Below are positions 6,634 through 13,750 of a stretch of DNA of 14,089 nt, one piece after another (the stretch's first letter is position 1; each line of letters opens with the position of its first letter). A program made the position numbers and the translations under genes. The notes beneath the pieces were generated by a model, which saw only the letters and a list, made by a program, of their open reading frames with translations, was not told the DNA's origin and ran no database searches. This DNA comes from Acidobacteriota bacterium (GTDB lineage: Bacteria; Acidobacteriota; Thermoanaerobaculia; Multivoradales; JAHEKO01): NCBI GenBank assembly GCA_030610025.1, contig JAUWSP010000015.1, positions 1 to 14,089 on the forward strand, written 5' to 3'.

Positions 6634-7730
6634 AGGATCATGATCTGACTGGCCCTTTCGAGCCCGAGGAGATTCTCTACGAGGAACGACCGGTTCTCGA
6701 TCGTGCGGGAGAGCCGGCCTCCGGTCTCCACAATATCTGGATCACCCTCGACAACCCCGAGGAGCTCAACAGCTACACCACCGAGACCATCAAAGAGGTG
6801 ATCCTGGCTTTCCGGCGGGCGAGCAACGACCGCGCCGCCGTCGCGGTGGTCTTCACCGGTGCCGGCGATCGAGCGTTCTGCACCGGCGGCAACACGAGAG
6901 AGTACGCCGAGGTCTATGCCGGAGCACCCGGTGAGTACCGCCAATACATGCGGCTATTCAACGACATGGTCACGGCCATTCTGCATTGCGACAAGCCGGT
7001 GATTTGCCGCGTCAACGGGATGCGAGTGGGGGGAGGCCAGGAGATAGGCATGGCCTGTGATTACTCGGTCGCCTCGGATCTGGCGGTCTTCTCACAGGCC
7101 GGACCCAAGCACGGCTCGGCTCCCGACGGCGGCTCGACCGATTTCCTGCCGCTCTTCGTCGGCATGGAGCACGCCATGAATAGCGGCACGCTGTGCGAGC
7201 CCTGGAGCGCCCATCGCTTCTACTACCTGGGAGGGCTCACCGACATCGTCGCGACGCTCGAAGTCGACGGTCAGGTTCTCGCCAATCCCCTGGTCGTCAC
7301 TGATCGACTCCTGGACGAGCACGGTCGCGTGATGCTGGGCGAGTGGAGATCCGGAGAGGAGCGCAAGCGCGCAAAGGAGCTCCTGCGGCAGGGGACCGTC
7401 AATCTCTCCAGGCTGGACGAGGTCGTGGAGGCGATGGCCACCAAGCTCCTCTACACCATGCCCGATTGCCTCACCAAGACGATCGAGAGCCTGCGCAAAC
7501 ACAAGCTCGAGCACTGGGACCGCAACCGGGAGACCAACCGGGCCTGGCTCGCCCTCAACATGCTCACCGAGGCCAACGCCGGCTTTCGCGCCTTCCACTA
7601 CGGCACCAGGACAGAGCGCGAAGCGGACTTCGTGAAGCTGCGTCAGCACCTGGCCGGCGGCGGTCGCTGGAGCGAGGAGCTGATCCACGAGATCGCACCC
7701 TGGATTCCCTCCAGGGAGGAGGCTGAGTGA
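6630..7730 (+). CDS. oah: 6-oxocyclohex-1-ene-1-carbonyl-CoA hydrolase (ring opening)
   Basis: A 366-residue crotonase-superfamily enzyme that adds water twice to 6-oxocyclohex-1-ene-1-carbonyl-CoA and opens the ring to 3-hydroxypimelyl-CoA, the step that commits the former aromatic ring to beta-oxidation. Visible: an oxyanion-hole segment TGAGDRAFCTGGNTREYAEVY near residues 76-96, the second oxyanion/active-site segment VNGMRVGGGQEIGMACDYSVASD (128-150), and the family block SQAGPKHGSAPDGGSTDFLP (155-174). It is longer than ordinary enoyl-CoA hydratases (about 260 residues) and has the extended C-terminal helical region (YTMPDCLTKTIESLRKHKLEHWD) seen in Oah proteins. The start is GTG at 6630, overlapping the had TGA, preceded by AGGAGGAGGA at 6617-6626. 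Its own TGA overlaps the bcrC start in the same way. Confidence 0.93.
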   Translation: MKDHDLTGPFEPEEILYEERPVLDRAGEPASGLHNIWITLDNPEELNSYTTETIKEVILAFRRASNDRAAVAVVFTGAGDRAFCTGGNTREYAEVYAGAPGEYRQYMRLFNDMVTAILHCDKPVICRVNGMRVGGGQEIGMACDYSVASDLAVFSQAGPKHGSAPDGGSTDFLPLFVGMEHAMNSGTLCEPWSAHRFYYLGGLTDIVATLEVDGQVLANPLVVTDRLLDEHGRVMLGEWRSGEERKRAKELLRQGTVNLSRLDEVVEAMATKLLYTMPDCLTKTIESLRKHKLEHWDRNRETNRAWLALNMLTEANAGFRAFHYGTRTEREADFVKLRQHLAGGGRWSEELIHEIAPWIPSREEAE

Positions 7731-8899
7731 CCACGGACCTCGCCCAACTCGTCGAACGCGTTTCCCACCTCTTCGAGGATCTGAATTTCCAGAGCGTTCG
7801 CGATTGGAAGTCGGAAGAGCCTGGCCGCCACGCCATCGGCTATATGCCGATCTACGTGCCGCGCGAGCTCGTCCACGCGGCCGGAATGTTGCCTGTCGGC
7901 ATCCTCGGGGGCGGGGATCGCCTCGAGATCATCCGCGGCGATGCCTACTTCCAGAGCTACATCTGCCACATTCCCCGCAGCACCATCGAGTTGGCCCTGA
8001 CCCAGCGACTCGAGGCCCTGGACGGCATGCTCTTCCCCTCCATCTGCGACGTGATTCGCAACCTCTCCGGCATGTGGCAAATGCTCTTCCCGGAGCGCTA
8101 CGTTCGCTATATCGATCTACCCCAGAACTTCGATCCGGCCGTCGGTGGCACTTTCTGGCGACAGGAGCTCGACACCCTGCGTACCGACCTCGGTCGAATC
8201 GCGGGCCGAGAGATCACGGATCGAGAGCTCCAACATAGCGTCTCCGTCTACAACGAGAACCGTCGCGCTCTGCGCCAACTCTACGAGGCCCGGAGCGCTC
8301 GGCCCTGGCTCTTCCCCACCTCCGAGGTCTACCTGGTGCTGCGTGCCGGCACCGTTCTTCCCGTCGAGGAGCACACCGCGATCGTGCGCCGCTACCTGGA
8401 GCTGGCACCGCTCGAGGACGACCGACGTGAGCAGGACATGAGCCGCGTGGTTCTGGTGGGCATGTTTTGCGAGCAACCACCACTGGGCCTGCTGATCACC
8501 CTGGAGCGCGCCGGCTGCTGGATTGTCGATGACGACCTCCTATTGGGGCTGCGGTGGATGGGCGGTGACGTACCCGAAGATGGAGACCCCTTGCAAAACC
8601 TGGTGATCGCCTACCTCGAGCAGAGCGCTCAGACCGCCTCCGTCTACCAGCCGGAGGGGCGACGGGGAACCTGGTTGGTCGACTCCGTACAGCGCAACGT
8701 CGCTGAAGGAGTCATCTTCTGCGCCCCCAGCTTCTGCGATCCCGCACTGCTGGAGCAACCGATGCTGGTGGCAGCCCTCGAACGGGAGGGGATTCCCCAT
8801 ACCCAGTTCAAGTACTCGGAGAACACCGGCCAGTTTGCCGTCATCCGGGAGCAGGCAGGTACCTTTTCCGATTCCATCCGACTATGGAGTGAAGCGTGA
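7727..8899 (+). CDS. bcrC: Benzoyl-CoA reductase subunit C (class I, ATP-dependent)
   Basis: A 390-residue member of the 2-hydroxyacyl-CoA dehydratase D-component family (HgdB/HgdC). With BcrB it forms the module that binds benzoyl-CoA and an iron-sulfur cluster and reduces the ring to cyclohexa-1,5-diene-1-carboxyl-CoA. Features: the early GYMPIYVPRELVHAAGMLPVGI block (38-59) typical of BcrC/HgdB proteins, candidate cluster cysteines Cys80 (QSYICHIPRS), Cys107 (LFPSICDVIRN), Cys248, Cys264, Cys332 and Cys337, and the conserved C-terminal block HTQFKYSENTGQF (358-370). Length matches Thauera BcrC (about 385). GTG at 7727 overlaps the oah stop and is served by GGAGGAGG ending at 7722. Homologous dehydratases exist, but the four-gene set with Had and Oah settles the reductase call. 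Confidence 0.93.
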   Translation: MTTDLAQLVERVSHLFEDLNFQSVRDWKSEEPGRHAIGYMPIYVPRELVHAAGMLPVGILGGGDRLEIIRGDAYFQSYICHIPRSTIELALTQRLEALDGMLFPSICDVIRNLSGMWQMLFPERYVRYIDLPQNFDPAVGGTFWRQELDTLRTDLGRIAGREITDRELQHSVSVYNENRRALRQLYEARSARPWLFPTSEVYLVLRAGTVLPVEEHTAIVRRYLELAPLEDDRREQDMSRVVLVGMFCEQPPLGLLITLERAGCWIVDDDLLLGLRWMGGDVPEDGDPLQNLVIAYLEQSAQTASVYQPEGRRGTWLVDSVQRNVAEGVIFCAPSFCDPALLEQPMLVAALEREGIPHTQFKYSENTGQFAVIREQAGTFSDSIRLWSEA

Positions 8900-10194
8900 G
8901 CAATAGCCAAACCGAACGAAACGGCGACGTGCAGAAGGAAAGGAGCATGGCGCTGCAGAAAGAGCTGGTGGGGGGTCACTTCGACGCCCTGGGCAGGGCC
9001 AAAGAGGAGGGGCGCAAAGTCGTCTACACCTTCGTGCCCGGCAATCTGACCGAGTTGATGCGCTCCTTTGATCTGCTTCCCGTGCTGCCAGAAATCAACG
9101 CCCTTCAGTCCGGCATGAGAAAGCTGTCGGGGGGCTACATCTCCGAGGCTGAAAAGCAGGGACATAGCGAAGACGTCTGCACCTATGTCAAGTGCGACAT
9201 CGGCATGCTGAAGAAAGGCAATGTCGGTCCGACCGGCAAACCGATCCCCGAACCCGACCTGCTACTGCTGTCCTACACCGGCTGCTGTACCTTCATGAAG
9301 TGGTTCGAGCTCTTGAAGCAGGAGTACGAGGGCTGCCCGGTGGCCATGCTTCACGTCCCCTACCAGGCGGACGGTCAGGTGCACTCCCATTACCGCGACT
9401 ACATCGTCGAGCAATTGCGAAGCGAAGTCATTCCGAAGCTCGAACAGGTGAGCGGTCAAGCCTACGACGAAGACAAGCTGCGCTCCAACCTGACACTCTC
9501 GGCCGAGGCCGAGGATGACCTGGTCTGGGTGTTGGAGAGCGCCAAGAATGTTCCCTCGCCTATCGACGCCTACTTCGGTGGGGTCTACTACATCGGGCCC
9601 ATCTTCGGCGCCTTTCGCGGTACCCCGGAGGGGGTCGACTACTACCGGACGCTGCGCTCGGAGATCGAGGAACGGCTGGCGAACAAGCAAGGGCCCATCA
9701 CCCCCGATGGTGAGCTGGACGAGGAACGCTATCGGCTGGTCATCGAGGGGCCGCCCAATTGGACCAGCTTCCGGGAGTTCTGGAAGATGTTCTACGAAGA
9801 GGGAGCGGTGGTCGTGGCCAGCAGCTACACCAAGGTGGGTGGCCTCTACGACCGCGGCTTTCGACACGATGCGACCCGGCCACTCGAGACCCTGGCCGAC
9901 TACTGCCTCGGCTGCTACACCAACCTGAGCCTGCCGGCCCGGGTCGACCTGCTCGAAGACTACGTTCGCGACTACAGCGCCGACGGGTTCATGATCAACA
10001 GTGTCAAGAGCTGCAACTCCTTCAGCGCCGGCCAGCTGCTGATGCTGCGCCAACTGGAAGAACGCACCGGGGTTCCGGGCGGCTTCATCGAGAGTGACCT
10101 GGTGGATCCGCGCTATTTCTCCGCCGCCAACATCAAGAACCGGATCGAGAGCTACCTTCAGATGCTGGAGCAGAAGAGGGGAGCGGCAGCATGA
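8896..10194 (+). CDS. bcrB: Benzoyl-CoA reductase subunit B (class I, ATP-dependent)
   Basis: A 432-residue HgdB/HgdC-family subunit, partner of BcrC in the ring-reducing half of the enzyme. The VVYTFVPGNLTELMRSFDLLPVLPE segment (42-66) corresponds to the family's substrate-side fold, and cysteines at 95, 100, 130, 131, 337, 340 and 373 include the likely iron-sulfur ligands (VCTYVKCD, SYTGCCTF, YCLGCYT, VKSCNSF). The C-terminal FIESDLVDPRYFSAANIKNRIESYLQ region (397-422) is typical. Length agrees with Thauera BcrB (about 430). The GTG at 8896 overlaps the bcrC stop as GTGA and has GGAG at 8886-8889; an ATG at 8947 (residue 18) preceded by GAAGGAAAGGAG is an alternative that would trim a poorly conserved-looking N terminus. 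The TGA overlaps the bcrA ATG. Confidence 0.94.
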   Translation: MSNSQTERNGDVQKERSMALQKELVGGHFDALGRAKEEGRKVVYTFVPGNLTELMRSFDLLPVLPEINALQSGMRKLSGGYISEAEKQGHSEDVCTYVKCDIGMLKKGNVGPTGKPIPEPDLLLLSYTGCCTFMKWFELLKQEYEGCPVAMLHVPYQADGQVHSHYRDYIVEQLRSEVIPKLEQVSGQAYDEDKLRSNLTLSAEAEDDLVWVLESAKNVPSPIDAYFGGVYYIGPIFGAFRGTPEGVDYYRTLRSEIEERLANKQGPITPDGELDEERYRLVIEGPPNWTSFREFWKMFYEEGAVVVASSYTKVGGLYDRGFRHDATRPLETLADYCLGCYTNLSLPARVDLLEDYVRDYSADGFMINSVKSCNSFSAGQLLMLRQLEERTGVPGGFIESDLVDPRYFSAANIKNRIESYLQMLEQKRGAAA

Positions 10195-11513
10195 AGGTCT
10201 TCATCGGTATCGACCTCGGTTCCACCACCACCAAGGCGGTCATCCTGGACGGGAAAGCCAATGTCGTGGGGCGCGGCATCACCAACAGTCGTAGCAACTA
10301 CGACGTGGCCAGCCAGATCGCTCGTCAAGAGGCCTTCGTCCAGGCGCGCTTCAAGCTCACCCGCGACGCCATCTCCGCCGATTCCGAGCTCAGCGGCGTC
10401 GAAGAGCTGTTCCTGCCGCTGCTGGATCGCAAGTTCCGCCTGAACCACCACGTGGAGGAATTGGACCGGCTGGCGATCGAGCTTCACAACGCAGCCGATG
10501 GGCCTCGGCATGCCGCCTACTCTGGTTCTCTCCACGAGCTGCTCGATGAGATCGTGGGCGAGATGCGGCAGCGAGCCGGGAAGCACTTCGGTGCCCTGGC
10601 CATGCGCAAGAGCGAGTTCTTCCGCGACCTGGCAGCCGCCGACTATATGCAACTGGCAGAAGAGCAGTCCGACCCCAAGGGCATTACTTTCGAGACCCTG
10701 ACGGGCCTCTTCGACCAGGCGATCCTACCGGTCGAGAACTCCACCAGCGCAGCAGCACTCGAGCAACTCATCGACGAGGCCATGGACGCCGCCCTGGAGG
10801 CCAGCCAGGTCTCCATGGCCAAGCGGGTGGACAGACTCCGTGGTGCCGTGGACGCCGCTCGAGCAGAAGTCCTCGACGAGGTCGCCACCGTGGGTACCGG
10901 CTATGGTCGGCAACGACTGCCTTTTCCGAAAGAGCACATCCGGAGCGAGATTCTCTGTCACGGCCTCGGTGCTCACACCATGTTCCCTGAAACCCGCACC
11001 GTGCTGGACATCGGCGGTCAGGACACCAAGGCCATCCAGGTGGACGACAACGGCATCGTCACCAGCTTCCAGAGGAACGACCGCTGCGCGGCGGGATGCG
11101 GACGCTATCTCGGCTACATCGCCGACGAGATGAACCTCGGAGTCCATGAGCTCGGACCGCTGGCGGAGAAGAGCACCTGTCACGTCAAGATCAACAGCAC
11201 CTGTACCGTGTTTGCCGGGGCGGAGCTCCGGGAGCGCCTGTCGCTGGGGCAAAAGCGGGAGGACATCCTGGCTGGTCTCCATAGGGCCATCATCCTGAGA
11301 GCCATGTCCCTGTTGGCACGCTCTGGAGGCATAGAAGACCAGTTCACGTTCACAGGCGGCGTTGCCCGCAACCCGGCCGCGGTCACGGCGCTTCACGATC
11401 TGGTTGACGAGAACTACGGTGAGCGAACGACCAACATCTCTGCCGACTCCATCTACACCGGTGCCCTGGGGGCGGCTCTGTTCGCTCAACGAGGCCACCA
11501 GGAGGCGGCTTGA
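10191..11513 (+). CDS. bcrA: Benzoyl-CoA reductase subunit A, ATP-hydrolysing activator
   Basis: A 440-residue ASKHA ATPase of the BcrA/BadF type. It hydrolyses ATP to push low-potential electrons from reduced ferredoxin through a [4Fe-4S] cluster, shared with BcrD, into the BcrBC module. The phosphate-1 loop GIDLGSTTTKAVILD (6-20) opens the protein; VATVGTGYGR (231-240) and VLDIGGQDTKAI (271-282) are further nucleotide-binding segments, and FTGGVARN (387-394) is the adenosine-side motif. Cluster-region cysteines are Cys299 and Cys303 (DRCAAGCGRYL) and Cys338 (NSTCTVFA). Compared with small activators of about 260 residues, an extra stretch of roughly 180 residues (about 45-228) sits between the first two motifs, as in Thauera BcrA (about 48 kDa) and Rhodopseudomonas BadF. 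ATG at 10191 overlaps the bcrB stop; AGGGGAG at 10177-10183 precedes it. Confidence 0.95.
   Translation: MKVFIGIDLGSTTTKAVILDGKANVVGRGITNSRSNYDVASQIARQEAFVQARFKLTRDAISADSELSGVEELFLPLLDRKFRLNHHVEELDRLAIELHNAADGPRHAAYSGSLHELLDEIVGEMRQRAGKHFGALAMRKSEFFRDLAAADYMQLAEEQSDPKGITFETLTGLFDQAILPVENSTSAAALEQLIDEAMDAALEASQVSMAKRVDRLRGAVDAARAEVLDEVATVGTGYGRQRLPFPKEHIRSEILCHGLGAHTMFPETRTVLDIGGQDTKAIQVDDNGIVTSFQRNDRCAAGCGRYLGYIADEMNLGVHELGPLAEKSTCHVKINSTCTVFAGAELRERLSLGQKREDILAGLHRAIILRAMSLLARSGGIEDQFTFTGGVARNPAAVTALHDLVDENYGERTTNISADSIYTGALGAALFAQRGHQEAA
11500..11505 (+). promoter_or_regulatory. Ribosome site deciding the bcrD start
   Basis: AGGAGG ends four bases before a TTG at 11510 and ten bases before the ATG at 11516. 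The first would make a TTGA overlap with the bcrA stop, matching the NTGA overlaps at the other four junctions, and the four-base spacing equals that before oah and bcrC. The second uses the better start codon. The products differ by two residues. Confidence 0.6.
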
Positions 11514-11515
11514 AG

Positions 11516-12391
11516 ATGAATAGCCCAATGTCGGACAGGACTGCCAACGGCCAGCTGTTCACGGCTGGCATCGATGTGGGATCGAGCGCCATCAAGACGG
11601 TCGTCCTCCGCACGGCGGAAGACGACGGGGAGAAAGTCCTCGCCCTGCGTACCGATCGAATCCGCAAACGCGATCTGCGCAAAGTCATCCAGGAGGCCTA
11701 CTCCATGGCCCTGGAAGAGGCGGACGTGGCGCCGGATTCTGTCGCCTACGCTGCCAGCACGGGAGAGGGTGAGCTGGTGGACTTTCGAAGGGGCCACTTC
11801 TACGGCATGACCACGCACGCCCGCGGAGCTGTCTTCCTGGTGCCCGAGGCCCGGGCTGTCCTGGATGTCGGCGCCCTTCATGCCAGGGCCATGCGCATCG
11901 ATGAGATGAGCCGGGTCCTGGGCTACCGGATGACGAGTCAATGTGCCTCGGGGTCGGGGCAGTTTCTGGAGAACGTGGCGCGGTACCTCGGGGTCGCCCT
12001 GGAGGAAGTCGGTAGCCTCTCTTGCCAGGCCTCGACACCCGAGCAGGTGAGCAGCATCTGTGCGGTTCTGGCCGAGACCGACGTCATCAATATGGTCAGC
12101 CGGGGCATCTCTACGGCAGACATCCTCAAGGGGATCCACCTGTCCATGGTCGGGCGGTACTTGAAGCTGCTGCGCGCCATCGGCGCCGAAGAACACGTGT
12201 TGATCACTGGCGGATTGGCAGCCGACGAGGGACTCGCCCAGGCCATGCGGGAGCAGGCGGCCGAGGCGGAGATGGGCCTCACCATCCACACTCACCCCCA
12301 CTCCATCTATGCTGGTGCTCTGGGCGCTGCACTGTGGGGGAGCTTTCGTCACCGGGTACTCGCTCGAAGAGCAGGAACAACGGAGAACTGA
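11516..12391 (+). CDS. bcrD: Benzoyl-CoA reductase subunit D, ATP-hydrolysing activator
   Basis: A compact ASKHA ATPase of 291 residues (293 if the TTG at 11510 is used), the partner of BcrA in the electron-activating half of the reductase. Numbered from the longer form: AGIDVGSSAIKTVVL (19-33) is the phosphate-1 loop, AASTGEGE (81-88) and VLDVGALHARAMRIDE (117-132) the next ATP-site segments, and LITGGLAADEG (231-241) the adenosine motif. Cluster cysteines are Cys145 (TSQCASGSGQFLE) and Cys184 (SSICAVLAETDVI), which would pair with the equivalent cysteines in BcrA to hold one [4Fe-4S] cluster between subunits. The GALHARAMRID stretch, with Ala-Leu-His replacing the Gly-Gln-Asp of BcrA, is the usual D-subunit difference. 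Length fits Thauera BcrD (about 30 kDa). The TGA at 12389-12391 is three bases before the next ATG, so the operon continues. Confidence 0.94.
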   Translation: MNSPMSDRTANGQLFTAGIDVGSSAIKTVVLRTAEDDGEKVLALRTDRIRKRDLRKVIQEAYSMALEEADVAPDSVAYAASTGEGELVDFRRGHFYGMTTHARGAVFLVPEARAVLDVGALHARAMRIDEMSRVLGYRMTSQCASGSGQFLENVARYLGVALEEVGSLSCQASTPEQVSSICAVLAETDVINMVSRGISTADILKGIHLSMVGRYLKLLRAIGAEEHVLITGGLAADEGLAQAMREQAAEAEMGLTIHTHPHSIYAGALGAALWGSFRHRVLARRAGTTEN

Positions 12392-12394
12392 GCC

Positions 12395-12895
12395 ATGTCG
12401 ATCGAAGGAATGGGCCAGCCAGGAACTCTCGAGACCGATACCGTCACCGTCAGGACCATGCAGGACTCGGACCTCGAGTCAGTCATCGCCATCGACGCCG
12501 CCGCCACGGGCCGCAGGCGTCCGAGCTACTTTCGGCGGATGCTCGATCGAGCGGTCAAGGAGGCCGACTTCCAGATTTCTCTGGTCGCCGAGCTGGAGGG
12601 GGTGGTGGCCGGTTGCCTCGTCGCTACGCTCTACTATGGCGAGTACGGCGTGATGGAGCCCTGGGCCTCCATCGAGACCATCGGCGTCCTCCCCGAGTTC
12701 CGCCAGAAACATGTCGGCAAGGCGCTCATGCGGCAGCTTCGGATGAACCTCGGAGCTCTGCAGATCGAGAAGGTCCGAACCCAGGTGACCTGGAACAACT
12801 TCGAGCTTCTCCGCTTCTTCGAGAGCTCTGGCTTCAAGCCGGCGGACCAGGTCTGCCTCGAGCTCGTGCTGGATCCCACGGCGCCCAACATCTAG
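12395..12895 (+). CDS. GNAT family N-acetyltransferase linked to the bcr operon
   Basis: A 166-residue single-domain GCN5-related acetyltransferase. Beta strand 4 and the acetyl-CoA pyrophosphate loop are clear in IETIGVLPEFRQKHVGKALM (93-112); the loop consensus Q/R-x-x-G-x-G/A appears as Lys105-x-x-Gly108-x-Ala110, a conservative change. The WNNFELLRFFESSGFK segment (133-148) is the standard C-terminal strand-helix in which an Asn and a Tyr/Phe face the cofactor. The ATG at 12395 lies three bases after the bcrD stop, so it is almost surely in the operon. The Rhodopseudomonas bad cluster also contains a GNAT gene, badL, and acetylation of acyl-CoA ligases is known to control benzoate activation there; whether this protein modifies a protein or a small aromatic amine cannot be told from the sequence. 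Orthology with badL is not claimed. Confidence 0.85.
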   Translation: MSIEGMGQPGTLETDTVTVRTMQDSDLESVIAIDAAATGRRRPSYFRRMLDRAVKEADFQISLVAELEGVVAGCLVATLYYGEYGVMEPWASIETIGVLPEFRQKHVGKALMRQLRMNLGALQIEKVRTQVTWNNFELLRFFESSGFKPADQVCLELVLDPTAPNI

Positions 12896-12907
12896 GAGCC
12901 CGTGGGA
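12874..12907 (+). other. Intercistronic RNA hairpin across the GNAT stop codon
   Basis: TCCCACGG (12874-12881) pairs perfectly with CCGTGGGA (12900-12907), enclosing an 18-base loop that contains the GNAT stop codon (12893-12895) and an AGGAG sequence (12894-12898). There is no run of T after it, so it is not a standard intrinsic terminator. It could stabilise or process the upstream mRNA or reduce expression of the genes beyond it. Confidence 0.4.
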
Positions 12908-12909
12908 GA

Positions 12910-12996
12910 ATGAAGCAAAGACCCTGGGCGCCATGCAGTCTCGGTAACGCGAGGTCTGCCATGGTTGGTACTGCCGAACAAGGAGATCGACAATGA
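12910..12996 (+). CDS. Possible 28-codon leader frame before the zinc-ribbon/TPR gene
   Basis: An ATG at 12910 opens a 28-codon frame (product starting MKQRPWAPCSLGN) whose TGA at 12994-12996 overlaps the next gene's ATG at 12993-12995 as ATGA, the same type of overlap used through the bcr operon. AGGAG at 12894-12898 lies 11 bases before the start, a rather long spacing. There is no recognisable domain. It may be a translational-coupling leader or chance; the following gene has its own good ribosome site, which weakens the case. Confidence 0.2.
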   Translation: MKQRPWAPCSLGNARSAMVGTAEQGDRQ

Positions 12997-13745
12997 TGAG
13001 ATCAAGCGCCTCCGGAGATCAGCTGCGCTGCACGCGCTGTGGTCGTCTGGCCAATGAGGAGGACAAGTTCTGCGCCGAGTGTGGTTTGTTCCTGCGCGAC
13101 GCGTTCACCGACCAGCGATTGCTGCTGGCTCTGGTTCACGAGAAGGATGGACATAGCCATGAGGCACGACGCGAGCTCGAACGCCTGCTCGAGGTCGAGC
13201 CGGACAACATCCTGGCCAATCACCTCCTCGGCACCCTCTACTTCCATCAGGGCACGCTCGACCTGGCTATCGAGAGGTACGAGAAGGCCCTCGAACACGC
13301 CCCCCGATTCGTTCTGGGTCACTACGACCTGGGTGTGGCCCGGTACCACCGCGGCAACATGCCAGACGCGATCCGTGCCTTCCGGAAATGTCTGGAGATC
13401 GACCCCCACTACAACGCCGCTCACTACCGCCTTGCCCTGTCCCTGTTTCACGTCGGTCGGCTGGGCAGCGCCCTCGAACACCTCGAGGAGGCGGCAGCCC
13501 TGACGCCGGAGTACCTGATGGCCAACTACCACATGGGGGTCATCCACGACCGCCGACAGGAGACCGAGCAGGCTGCCCTCTCCTTTCAGCGCAACATCGA
13601 CGAAGCGGTGGGCGAGGTGAGCAGCATTTACCACCTCGCCATGATCCGGAAAGCCGAAGGCAATCTCAAGGAGGCCGAAGAGCTTCTGGAAAAAACGCGC
13701 GAGTTCGCCAAGGCGAACGGAATCACTGCAAACACCGCCGGTTGA
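12993..13745 (+). CDS. Zinc-ribbon and tetratricopeptide repeat protein
   Basis: A 250-residue, probably cytosolic protein without signal peptide or membrane span. Residues 13-30 hold a small zinc ribbon, CTRCGRLANEEDKFCAEC, with two Cys-x-x-Cys pairs (13/16 and 27/30). The rest is about six tetratricopeptide repeats (roughly 40-71, 73-105, 107-139, 141-173, 175-207 and 210-243), recognisable from LLGTLYFHQGTLDLAIERYEKAL, YDLGVARYHRGNMPDAIRAF, YRLALSLFHVGRLGSALEHL and similar units. Such proteins act as binding scaffolds; nothing indicates an enzyme. AGGAG at 12981-12985 serves the ATG at 12993; a second ATG follows at once. It lies 97 bases after the GNAT gene on the same strand and five bases before an HMGL-family gene, so it may be the last accessory member of the operon or start a new one. 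Its role in aromatic metabolism is unknown. Confidence 0.85.
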   Translation: MMRSSASGDQLRCTRCGRLANEEDKFCAECGLFLRDAFTDQRLLLALVHEKDGHSHEARRELERLLEVEPDNILANHLLGTLYFHQGTLDLAIERYEKALEHAPRFVLGHYDLGVARYHRGNMPDAIRAFRKCLEIDPHYNAAHYRLALSLFHVGRLGSALEHLEEAAALTPEYLMANYHMGVIHDRRQETEQAALSFQRNIDEAVGEVSSIYHLAMIRKAEGNLKEAEELLEKTREFAKANGITANTAG

Positions 13746-13750
13746 CGTCA

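Noticed and set aside
9262..10053. 263-codon open frame on the - strand
   Set aside because: It lies entirely opposite bcrB and has the composition of a shadow frame; no recognisable motif.
11486..12352. 288-codon open frame on the - strand
   Set aside because: Antisense to bcrD, whose ATPase motifs are unambiguous.
7727..12391. Reading bcrCBAD as a 2-hydroxyacyl-CoA dehydratase with its activator
   Set aside because: Dehydratases have a single small activator; here there are two ASKHA subunits, one with the long BcrA-type insert, and had and oah adjoin them.
12022..12996. 324-codon open frame on the + strand in another phase
   Set aside because: It runs through bcrD and the GNAT gene out of frame, with Arg/Gly-rich composition. 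Only its last 28 codons are considered separately as a possible leader.
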